Translations under genes and position numbers: made by a program
Assembly: GCA_026182355.1 (NCBI GenBank)
Contig: JAPFBL010000166.1
Coordinates: forward strand, 1,488,001 to 1,552,000
Source of the DNA: Hermatobates lingyangjiaoensis
Lineage: Eukaryota > Arthropoda > Insecta > Hemiptera > Hermatobatidae
DNA: 64,000 bases
Direction of reading: 5' to 3'
The notes under the pieces: generated by a model
What the model was told of the DNA's origin: nothing
Database searches by the model: none
The model's input: only the letters and a program-made list of their open reading frames with translations
Shown here: positions 14,385-26,300 of the stretch, in pieces
Position numbering within the stretch: position 1 is the stretch's first letter
How the letters are laid out: each line of letters begins with the position of its first letter

Positions 14385-14390
14385 AATAAA
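14385..14390 (+). terminator. PPP4C: Polyadenylation signal of PPP4C
   Basis: AATAAA lies 260 bases after the stop codon, followed by a T-rich tract. It is the first canonical hexamer downstream of the coding end. Confidence 0.65.
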
Positions 14391-15067
14391 GTTTTGCATA
14401 TTTTGAACCAGTTGTTACTAATTTTATAATTTTGCCTTAATCGATCAGGTTATGGTTTGGATATTTTATAATTAGGACTATTGCTCTCTTAATTCCTCAT
14501 AAAATAAAATTGTGCTTCTTTTTGAGGGAAAAAAAAGGTTCTTACGCGGAAGCGACTTCCATTATCCATTGGTACAATAGATAAACTGATCATTAATATT
14601 GTGAGAACGATGACCAGTTGATCATGAACGAAACCTAAACTAGACAAGACACTAACTACAAACGTTACTGACATCACACTCAGTAAAAAAATTCATTCAA
14701 CAGGAGTTGGAGCTAGTAATTACACGTGAACATTATTGCACAGAAAATTCGTTGATCGTTATAAACTATAAACCACTTACCTGCTTTGATAATTTGTATT
14801 CTTATACTTCTCGTGATTACAATATATGATTATCATTTGTTCTTCCAGTGAAAACTTCTTTTACAACAGCTATTATCAATAATTTGTAGCAATGTCAAAA
14901 TTACTCGTGAAGAAAGGACTCATATATATTTTTTTTATGATTCATGTTAATTAAAATGAAATGGTTGTGGTTGGTTTTATGAAAGTTCCTTCAAATTTAA
15001 TTGTTATGCATGTTCATATGTTGTGATATTGCACGAAAAATATGTGATTTCGAAACTATGCTTCACG

Positions 15068-17640
15068 GCTAGAAGTTCAAATCTTGGCCGTGATTGTAGA
15101 TTTTTATTGCGGAAGATGAAAAATTTTGTCCATCGGATATGAAGTTGTTCTGGTACTATGACGGCTTATTAGCCGTCAAATATACTCTGACGGTTATACT
15201 GACACTATGTCGGTGGTACTTCCTTAAGTATTAAAGATTAGAAGTTCGAATCTTGGCCGTGATTGTAGATTTTTTTATTGTGGGAGATGAAGAATCTTGT
15301 CTATCGAATATGAAGTTGATCTGCTCCCACACTATGTCGGTGGTACTTCCTTAAGTATTAAAGATTAGAAGTTCGAATCTTGGCCGTGATTGTAGATTTT
15401 TTTATTGTGGGAGATGAAGAATCTTGTCTATCGAATATGAAGTTGATCTGCTCCCACACTATGTCGGCGGTACTTCCTTAAGTATTAAAGATTAGAAGTT
15501 CGAATCTTGGCCGTGAATGTAGATTTTTTTATTGTGGGAGATGAAGAATCTTGTCTATCGAATATGAAGTTGATCTGCTCCCACACTATGTCGGCGGTAT
15601 TTCCTTAAGTATTAAAGATTAGAAGTTCGAATCTTGGCCGTGATTGTAGATTTTTTTATTGTGGGAGATGAAGAATCTTGTCTATCGAATATGAAGTTGA
15701 TCTGCTCCCACACTATGTCGGCGGTACTTCCTTAAGTATTAAAGATTAGAAGTTCGAATCTTGGCCGTGATTGTAGATTTTTTTATTGGGGTGAAAATCT
15801 TGAGAATTAAGTTGTCTGCCCACACTATTCGGGTACTTCCTTAAGTATTAAAGATTAGAAGTTCGAATCTTGGCGTGATTGTAGATTTTTTTATTGTGGA
15901 GTGAAGAATTTGTCTATCGAATATGAAGTTGATCTGCTCCACACTATGTCGGCGGTACTTCTTAAGTATTAAAGATTAGAAGTTCATCTTGGCCGTGATT
16001 GTAGATTTTTTTATTGTGGGAGATGAAAATCTTGTCTATCGAATAGAAGTTGATCTGCTCCACACTATGTCGGCGGTATTCCTTAAGTATTAAAGATTAG
16101 AAGTTCATCTTGGCCGTGATTGTAGATTTTTTTATTGTGGAGATGAAATTGTCATCGATATGAAGTGATCTGCTCCCACACTATGTCGGCGTACTTCCTT
16201 AAGTATTAAAGATTAAAGTTATCTTGGCCGTGATTGTAGATTTTTTTTTGGGAGTGAAGAATTTGTCTATCGAATATGAAGTTGATCTGCTCCCACACTA
16301 TGTCGGCGGTACTTCCTTAAGTATTAAGATTAGAAGTTCGAATCTTGCCGTGATTGTAATTTTTTATTTGGGGTGAAAATCTTGAGAATTAGTTGTCTGC
16401 CAACTATTCGGGTCTTCCTTAATATAAAATTAGAAGTTGAATTGCGTATGTAGATTTTTTTTTGTGGATAGATTAATCCGGTCTATAATAATATGCTTTT
16501 TTTTTGGTAATTAATCCGGTCTAATTAAAGATTAGAAGTTCGAATCTTGGCCGTGATTGTAGATTTTTTTATTGTGGGAGATGAAGAATCTTGTCTATCG
16601 AATATGAAGTTGATCTGCTCCCACACTATGTCGGCGGTACTTCCTTAAGTATTAAAGATTAGAAGTTCAAATCTTGGCCGTGATTGTAGATTTTTTTATT
16701 GTGGGAGATGAAGAATCTTGTCTATCGAATATGAAGTTGATCTGCTCCCACACTATGTCGGCGGTACTTCCTTAAGTATTAAAGATTAGAAGTTCGAATC
16801 TTGGCCGTGATTGTAGATTTTTTTATTGTGGGAGATGAAGAATCTTGTCTATCGAATATGAAGTTGATCTGCTCCCACACTATGTCGGCGGTACTTCCTT
16901 AAGTATTAAAGATTAGAAGTTCGAATCTTGGCCGTGATTGTAGATTTTTTTATTGTGGGAGATGAAGAATCTTGTCTATCGAATATGAAGTTGATCTGCT
17001 CCCACACTATGTCGGCGGTACTTCCTTAAGTATTAAAGATTAGAAGTTCGAATCTTGGCCGTGATTGTAGATTTTTTTATTGTGGGAGATGAAGAATCTT
17101 GTCTATCGAATATGAAGTTGATCTGCTCCCACACTATGTCGGCGGTACTTCCTTAAGTATTAAAGATTAGAAGTTCAAATCTTGGCCGTGATTGTAGATT
17201 TTTTTATTGTGGGAGATGAAGAATCTTGTCTATCGAATATGAAGTTGATCTGCTCCCACACTATGTCGGCGGTACTTCCTTAAGTATTAAAGATTAGAAG
17301 TTCAAATCTTGGCCGTGATTGTAGATTTTTATTGTGGAAGATGAAAAATTTTGTCCATCGGATATGAAGTTGTTCTGGTACTATGACGGCTTATTAGCCG
17401 TCAAATATACTCTGACGGTTATACTGACACTATGTCGGCGGTACTTCCTTAAGTATTAAAGATTGAAAGTTTGAATCTTGGCCGTGATTGTAGATTTTTT
17501 TATTGTGGGAGATGAAGAATCTTGTCTATCGAATATGAAGTTGATCTGCTCCCACACTATGTCGGCGGTACTTCCTTAAGTATTAAAGATTAGAAGTTCG
17601 AATCTTAGCCGTGATTGTAGATTTTTTATTATGGGGGTTT
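15068..17640 (+). repeat. 127-bp satellite array derived from the SINE
   Basis: About 20 tandem units with a period of 127 bp (for example the same TACTTCC start at 15344, 15471 and 15598). Each unit carries GAAGTTCGAATCTTGG, close to a tRNA B box, then GATTTTTTTATTGTGGGAG and ATGTCGGCGGTACTTCC. The order of blocks parallels the SINE, which reads GGTTCGATCC, GATTTATTCACGTGGGAG, ATGTCAGGCACTCG. GTGGGAG and CTCCCAC within a unit can pair. The second unit from each end is a longer variant with a TATGACGGCTTATTAGCCG insert (15161 and 17381). Units between about 15785 and 16520 are riddled with one-base losses. The array lies between the convergent 3' ends of PPP4C and FBXL6. Confidence 0.9.
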
Positions 17641-17712
17641 GAAAATCTTGGAGAGGATGTAAAGTCTGTCCTGAGCCTAGACGGTGTCAGTACTCGTTGA
17701 TGATCCCTTCTC
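17580..17712 (+). repeat. Terminal satellite unit continuing into a SINE body
   Basis: The last unit starts as normal satellite (AGAAGTTCGAATCTTAGCC) but after GAAAATCTTG continues as GAGAGGATGTAAAG, CCTGAGCC, GGTGTCAGTACTCG and GATCCC. This is the SINE core in the correct order and on the same strand as the B box. The rest of the SINE tail is lost near 17712. Confidence 0.65.
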
Positions 17713-17719
17713 TAATATA

Positions 17720-20384
17720 TATTGTCAAATCATTCATGCTAATGATATGAACTTTTTGAAGAAGAAAAGGTTAAATAAAAGAAAATATTTATAGAAATAA
17801 CAATGATAACATTTATTTTTGTATAGGTATTATAAATACAAACCTACTGTGCATTTTAAGATACAAGCCTATCTCTGTGTAGACTAATTTAATGTAAGGG
17901 CCTTTAATTCAGAATTAAAGAATCTCATTGATTACATCTATGATTAATATAAAATATAGACACAAGTAAATCAAAAGAAGGGTAAACCAAGACCCAAAAA
18001 CATTGTTTTCCAATTAAATCTAAAAAAAAAAAGAGAAAATTAATGGCACAATAATATAATTTTAAACATTATTAAAAATTCATACAAAAAACTAATTTTA
18101 ATAACGTTATTACATAACAATCATTCATTGTATTTTCCTGTTCACAGTTTTACTGTTATTCAATACCCAGATCAACTCCTTTCATGCACCAAACAGAATG
18201 GGGACAAAGTATTTACAAAATATTCTTTAAATTCAGTATCTTATTAACTGAAATAAATCAGTGACTTGTAAAACTGAAATCCATTAAAAATAAAGAAACA
18301 GTACAAAAAATATAATAGATAACCGCATTATGTACAAACAAAAAAATCATAAAAATAGCACAGTGTATTTTGGAACAGCCCACTCTGAATATAAATTTGT
18401 TTCTCGATTGCAGTGAGATTCTGATTAGCTTGAACCAGTCTGAAGAAAGAACATATGCCTGTATTGGTGTCAAGAATACACGATACAGAATCAACACACA
18501 AATTTATAGTTTCTTTTTTTAACAATTAAAAAGCATAAATCTTAGCAAGGCAACACAACACAATTTGCATACTAAAAATATATATCATGATTATACATTA
18601 CATTTTTTCTTAAAACTATTTCAGTTGGTCTACTTCTAAATAAAGACTGTACCTTAAAAAAAACAAACATATGAACACTAAAAGGTTGAATATACAAAAA
18701 TTACTTATTTGCAGTTTATAGTTGAAGTATGTTTTACTTATTCTTTCAGCCTTCAACAGACTGCAGTCAGAATATTAAAAGAGGTTTGCAAAGACAAACA
18801 AATGACATAAATTTTAGTAAATAATTAAAGCTGTTTTAAATGTGAACGTAAATAAATATATTGAAGAATATTTTTTTTTTTAAATATCATAGGGTAGAGT
18901 ATTTTTTTTCAAATATTATTCATTTGTAAATGAAACTACACTATGAATACTAAGCAGAGTCTTATCAAATTTGAATATCAGTACTACAAAATAGAAACTT
19001 TTAATTCAAAAATAATTCCTCGCCTAGTAAAATCTGGAAGCTTTTTAGCCTCTAGAAATGTTACATTATATAATATAATACTTTAATAGATAAGCTAGTA
19101 ATGTTATTGACAAAACAGGTGTCCTGCAACTAATCTTAGAAATAATATTAACGCGATATTGAAACATCAAGGCACTTAATTAGTTCATCTGCCAAAGTAA
19201 ATATATATTTATTAATAAACAAAATATCTCTTATTATTACTTGTATTTAAAAGTGTAATATATATACTTCTAAAAATAAACCTTATTGCAATGATGAGGA
19301 AACAATGATCAATAAAGTTGCAAAAATTCTAAATAATTTATATTATTTTAAAATTTAGCCCAAGTAAACATATCCCAGAATTACCAAATAGGTCAGGTTA
19401 TGAATGAATTGTTTTCTAATTTATTGCACACAAGAAATAAAATATTTCCTTCATCTTCAATACTATTCTTTGCAACAGATATATCTAAACTCAAAGAATT
19501 ACACTATACCAGACACCGATACAGGCATAATTAAATATTAACATGGAAATGAATTAAAACTTAAAACAAAAAACTCTTTGGAATGTAAAAAAAAACAAAA
19601 TAAAACATTTAATAATTAACAGAAAAATTCACTCTTTAATAACTGTGATGCACAGATTATTGTGAATCTGTTAGTAACCCCGCAGCAAAATACCAACCAA
19701 AAAAAAAAAAAAAATGTAATATATACACCTCTTACAGTCTTGTCACCAGAATAGATACAAAATCAATCTGGGGGATAAGTTTCAACAAACTTCAATATAC
19801 ACTGTACAAATAAATAAACAACCTAACTCTCCATATCGAAATATAGGTTTACCGAATAATATGAGGAAAAAATATTTAAAATTAAACCAATTACAACAAA
19901 AACAATATCCTGAGTATTAAAAAAAAAAAAAATAAGGTACATCAATGTGCATAAAGCTTTCTAATAACTATACATATACTAATCAACAATAGAAATTCAA
20001 ATTATGTTTTAACATTTCAATAAAAATATATACATTGGAAAAACAGTGAAATGAACCAACATACACATTAAACAACCAACTTTGAGGTAAAATTTTCAAA
20101 TTCACCGACATTTTAAATTAAATATAGACGGTGATAAAGGGTGATCCTTCTGAAACAACTCTTTCGAAGTAGTTTTTATCTATATCTGTTGAGTCCAATG
20201 CTATAAAAAAATAAGAAAACTTTAATAAATAAAAAAAAATTAGGCACAGAGCCCCTATCTTAAGGCATTTATTAATACATAAGAATTGTACACACACTAG
20301 GAAATTCTAATGAAATATGCATCATAATTACATGGTATAAATGAATGAGAAGGAAAACGTTTTAGTATGTAGTCTTGCAGGGAT
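17720..20384 (-). other. FBXL6: Likely long 3' UTR of FBXL6
   Basis: No coding sequence is visible. The stretch follows the FBXL6 stop codon directly, with no sign of another gene before the satellite. Several minus-strand AATAAA hexamers occur. The most distal good one is at 17817-17812, which would give a 3' UTR of about 2.6 kb; earlier sites could also be used. Confidence 0.4.
17812..17817 (-). terminator. FBXL6: Candidate distal polyadenylation signal of FBXL6
   Basis: AATAAA on the minus strand at the edge of the satellite array. It is one of several possible sites and is chosen because AT-rich, repeat-free sequence continues up to it. Confidence 0.3.
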
Positions 20385-23300
20385 TTACTCAGATGAGGGT
20401 TGGGGGTCCTTAAGGACATTGGTTCTGAGTTGGCTAAGAGTATCAGCCTCATAGAAACGTTTTATTCCACGAGGAAGGGCACGACAGGAACTCAGGTTGA
20501 GTGAAGTAAGGTGGGGGCAGCACTCGAGGACTGCTCTCACAGGCTCCATGCTTACTGATGAGCCGCAAAGGTTCAGCACTCTGCAAAGTAAAAAGTCTCG
20601 TCAAGCAAATAACAGGGATTCGCAACCTACTTTGCAATACCACTCAATTACATAGAAAATAAACTAAATTACATTTTTTTTTTTATTATGTAAACCGATT
20701 CCCTAGCGGGTGACGTCAGCCTCTTACCGGCTTTTTGTCTGATAGGTAGGAGTCTTAAATTTTCCCTAACTCACGTACATTTCGAGTAGGTATCTTTAAC
20801 GAGTACCTGACATCATACAGGCTCGGGACCGACTGTTTAACGTCCTCTCCATATCTTATATATTATAAAACTTATATATTGAACTTCCCACGTGAATAAA
20901 TCGAGGGGCAGATGGGGATCGAACCCCGGACTACTAGCTCAGAGGCGAGTGGTTAACCACTGAGATAACCTGGCCCCCTAATTTTGGCTTATTCAACTAT
21001 GTTGAGGAAAGGATCTTTAACACGTGTCTGACATTGTACCATTTTAGATCGGACAGTTTTCTTAGTAGAAGACGAAAGCCAAATGAACAGCTTTACAGAA
21101 TATGTGCAGGTTGACCACAAAGAAAACGAAAAGACTAATAGAAATAACTGAAGAATAATAACAACAGAGGGAAAAAATAACTATAAAGAAATCTTTATCA
21201 ATGTAAAATTCAATTGAACAGAAACTTGATAAATTAATAAAACAATTAAATAGAAGAGATCCAAAAAAATAAAATAATAGTATTACCCTGTATTAGTAAC
21301 AATATTGATGGTCAGAAAATTTAAATGAAGATGAGTTTTACAGCTTCATTAATATGCACATCTCTACGTATTTTTACATGTATAACTTTTACCTTATATT
21401 CGTTTCTTTCACAAAATTGTTCATGATCTTATTTTGTTTAAGTTTAATTTATTCATCCTGTGTCAAAATGTTCGTCACTTTCTTCTTTTCACCCATATTT
21501 AGAAGTTCATTTAATCCCGATCGTATAAATTTCCTTTTTGAACTTTTATCTTTCTCTATTATTCAACGTGCTTCATGTTTACTTCCCAACTTTCAACAGG
21601 ACGTGCGCATTGTTGTACTACTGTTTTCCAAGTGTCTCTGCATTGTAGAGTTTGATTTCTCAGATTTTATTTTTCTGATGATTGAAACTAAAATTTGATA
21701 CCATAACTGTTTGTTTTTCCTTATTTGTGTACCTTTACTCATATTGAACAATTTGTTGTCCGTTTCGGATCGTTTTCTATTCGTCAAAAGTATTTATATT
21801 ATTGTGTGGTTTCGCTTCTCAAATCGATATTCTCTCCTAATGACGACTCGTCGAAAATATGGGGTGAATTACGTCAGAATCAGTTCTTTCTGTGTTATTT
21901 GATTTGTTGTCCTGGAGGACCATTTCTTTTTTGTTAATATAGTAATATATATATATATTACTAGCCGGTAATGCCGAACTTCAAGATTCTGTTTTTACTA
22001 GCCGTTGCGTCTACAACGTGTTTGGACTCCCTTTCTCTTTTCTCCTGAAGATTGATTGCCCGAAAATTTGAGTTTGTAAGTGTGTTTCTTTACTTTGTGT
22101 GATACCTATCTTCAATTTTGTACTGTTTTATATATATATATATATATATAAATGCAGAAAAATCACAATAAATAAACACTTGATGCAATCAATGAAGTTT
22201 AAGCCACAATGGAAAAATGAAAACAGGAGAAATAAATGCTCTGAGGCCTTTCAATTTATGTCACCAGAGAGAAGTTATGTCAAAACTAAGAAGCTAATAC
22301 AAAAGTAATGGAGAAGAGAGGAAACAAAACATTGTTTGCTCTCTGATGACATAAATTGAAAGACCTCGGAGCATTTATTTCTGTTGTTTTCCTTTTTCTA
22401 TTTTCTACATGGTTTAAACTTTATATACATATATATAGTTCAATGTACATAAAGAAACATAGAGAAATTAAAAACACAAACTTACAGTCTCTAATGTTCG
22501 GTTGAACCGTCTTCAGGAGAGATAAGAGAGGGAAACCAAGCGCACTGGTACAGAGAGGGTTGGAGTAAACGTTTTATGATCTCGATCATAAAAAAAAACA
22601 TACTGAAAGGATTGAACTCTGAGAATTGTGGTAATTCGGTGCAGTGTAAGTGCCGAGAATGCAATCGGTATCTCCTAATAATAATTAATGCCAAACATTC
22701 GACCCCTTGGTAGCGGAATTCATGTTTTGTAAGTTTTTTTTCCATTTGTGGTTTGTGGTAACCACAAATTATTATTAAATTTTAATTATAATTTCTTTTA
22801 TACATAAAAGAAATAATCATAGGAATATATCCTAAATGAGCCTCACATAACCTTCACTCATATAATAGTCGTCATAAAGTATATAAAATAGTAAATAAAT
22901 TAATTAGATAATATTAATGACATTCGACGGGAGAATTTAAAAAAAGAATACCTGAGAGGAGATTTTTCAGAGTGTGAAGCCAGAGCTCGAACAGCGGCGT
23001 CGAGAGGTTGGGTAGCTGTACTCCAAGCCAGATCAACCTCCACTAGACTGTGGGCCCACTTCTGACAGATTAATTCGAGGCCAGAGTCATTTATACGGGT
23101 TACATAGCAGCCTGAAAAAAATTATAAGAGTTAATATAGTTTTTATTTCTTTTTAGTTAAACACAACGTTATATTTGCTGGAAACAAGTTTCTTTATCCT
23201 CCTTATAAGGAAAATCCTATAACTCTTTGTTCGGAGTAACATGAAACTTATTTTCAGAAAATATGCGTCCTATTATACGAAGGATTACTCTCAAAATTTC

Positions 23301-26300
23301 AGTGTTTATATCTCCGTAGCCTGAGTGCCACTAAAGTAGAGCACTTCTATTATGATGACAAAGGATGTCGAAATATCCAAGTGTTTCGTTTTATGTTCGT
23401 TTCTATTTTATAGATTTCACAGTAAACATGTGTAACAAAAACGACGTCGAAACAACAGTAGGAATGTTTCGTCCACATAAACAATATATTAATGGTCTAC
23501 CTTTTTTTATAATAATCAAAAATAACACTTTTTATAACATAACAATCCTTTATTTTGAAAGAAATTTATGAGCACGAATTTTTCAACCAAGTTTAAAAAG
23601 AATGTAGTAAACAGCAAAATTTATTCTAATAAAACAGTAATATCTTGATCTATCTTTAGTTATCCTTTTCCAAATGCAATTTCGTAACACTGATATGATT
23701 TGTAAACTTCCAATGCATTAAAATTAGAATTTTAATGTTTAGTATTTCTTTTTCATATTCAGTTTGTTTTATTTGTATAAAACGCTGAAGTCACAACTCT
23801 TAGTCATATGTTTGGTACTAATACCAAAAGGTACTAAAGGACTGATGAGTTATACAAAGTGTTATTGTGTTAAATTACAAACCTTAACAATATAACCTCT
23901 AATATTTTAAAAAAATTGTTATTCCATCACTAAATTAAAAGTATTTCGTAAACTGTATTAAGCTACTCGTATCTAACTCTAATTATTGTTCCCAAACCTG
24001 ACTCCCAAAGTTATGTTCTCAATCATTCTGAAGTTTACGACCAACAGCGATATTAAGACATATTAAATTGATAAAAATAAACTATTTTACTGCCGACAAC
24101 ACCATCACCACTTCAACGAAACACTACACTAAAAATCTCCTCTACTGACCACACTGTTAGGATTCCATTTATAGAATAGTCTACTCAATCCATCAACTTC
24201 TAAATGTGATTGCAAAACATCTAAGAAATCCTTCTGTTTACTTTGAGTTCTGATGAGTCCGTGATATACTGATAAATACATCTTTAGAGCCTTGTAAAAA
24301 AAATGACTTACCAGTATTTTTTTCTTTTTTATTAGAATCATGTCTTTTTTATTAGCAACTTTATTATTTTTTTCTATTATATATTTTGTAAACGAAAAGC
24401 TTTGGATGTACTCAGTGATTCTTTTTTTTTTTTTTGATGTCATATGAGCTCTCAACAAACGTTATTAATTCTTTTAATGTTTTCTTATTTTCTACCACTC
24501 TGAAATATCCTTTCCACCTTATATTTGTCCTCAGATGGATTTTAGTGTACTATTTCATTTAAATAGTAAGTAAAAGTGATATTGACTGGTTATTTCCTTC
24601 AATTTATTACGCGTTTCTATTGTTGTTGGTTGTGCAATGAGACAGGGCACATCCTATATGAGATAAGACATTTGAAAACACTTTGTATTCAAATAACATA
24701 CAAAAGAATGCATTCAAAGAATTTTGAAGTTCTGTATGACAACAAAATTGTATACAAGCTAAAATCATGTTTAAAAATTAAAACTGACTAAACCTGATGT
24801 GATGTGACCTGACATTGATGTGATGAAAAAAAAAAATTCGAAGTTTTCTTATTTCCACCATATATATTCTACACGACTTTTCTTTATCGAGGTTTGGTCC
24901 AGAGTCAATAATATATTATGTATATATAAAATATTTTAAACATAAATAAAGTAACTTATTTTTTTATATTACACAAATATGAACTTAAAAGTGTTATATT
25001 GAGAAACGTTTAACGCTGAACCAAATCTCGGTAAAGAATTATATACGTATACATTAATGCATTATTATTTAAACTAATTACAATAGAGACAAGCTGATTC
25101 TAAATACTTAACTTCGATTCAGTAATAAACTAATTTATATGAAATTACAATATTTTTTCCTCCTATTATCCAACGCTCACCATGGGCTAATAAACCAGTT
25201 AAGATGCACCTGGGATCTTTTGATATTCATCTCATTCTCATGGTCCTCGTTGAATGTCAGACACTGCGACAGGTGGCCAGCCTCCTTATTCTTCTAGTCT
25301 TGATAGTTGTTCCAACTCTGATAACGTGCAGAAGAGTGGCTGCTTGTTGGTCATGACCAGGTTGTGTCAGTTCTAGTAGGCCTCGTAGGATGGATTTCTG
25401 TTTCAATTAGCCCCAGGATATACCACTTATAGTCAACTCGAAATATCCCCTTGATTTGAGACCTTACTACGTGTGATATGTAAAATTTAACTGAATATAT
25501 GAACTGCATGATGCAAGGATACATACCTAAATTGTTAGGTATGGTACACAAATCCCTATTTTATCCAGTTTTTTCATTTTCATTCAGTGCTTGAGAACAT
25601 TTTCTATTCAAATATAATATACAAGAACGTTCAGAAGTTTTGCAAACTATAAAAATGTACACGAACCTTTCATTAAGACGACTGAAAATTCACTTAAAAA
25701 TTATCTACAATTTTTAAAAATAGATCTTTCGGTGGGAGTTTCACAATTCACCTAAGTTTAATGTTAGAGGTAATATGACAGCTTGGGAGTCGATAAAGAA
25801 AACAGTAGAATCAGGTGTATAACTGGCGGTTGAACTTACCAATTTCGGTGACAGAGAGTTCACAAACATTATTAATTTACTTAAATTAAATAATACTTTC
25901 ATTTACAAATTCTATAGTAACCAATAGCTGTGCTACATACCTAGTATTTATCTTATACTTGGAACAATCAATAAGAGAATAATTCCTTTCATTTAAGAAT
26001 GCATTAATTTATATACAGTATATAAGACTTGCACAAAATGTATAATATTAAAAACCGATGAAGGGCTACATTTTTATTTTAAAATCTGGGACTTACATGT
26101 CCTTTTCAGATGCACATGAAACCAGTAAGTCAGTGTTTATTATGACTTGATATAGATCAACTATCCCCACACATTTATAAATAACAAATACAATTTATAA
26201 AAAAACACAATTGTAAAGACTCTCTATTATATACTAATTTATTAGTATACTTTTATTATTATTAGTATACTTCATTATTCGAAATTATAGAAAAGTTTCT

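Noticed and set aside
15068..17640. Regular repeats that could be mistaken for a CRISPR array
   Set aside because: Units are contiguous 127-bp satellite monomers without unique spacers, in a eukaryotic sequence.
20880..20978. Possible tRNA gene on the minus strand with good A and B boxes
   Set aside because: The same tRNA-like head is fused to a shared body in many copies, so it is the head of a SINE and not a free tRNA gene.
21354..21698. 114-codon plus-strand open frame rich in phenylalanine and leucine
   Set aside because: It lies in FBXL6 intron 7 in T-rich sequence on the opposite strand; composition reflects base bias and no homology is recognisable.
25190..25420. GC-richer block in FBXL6 intron 6 as a hidden exon or gene
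   Set aside because: No frame shows a recognisable domain, and no good splice pair encloses an open frame; it is more likely an unidentified repeat fragment.
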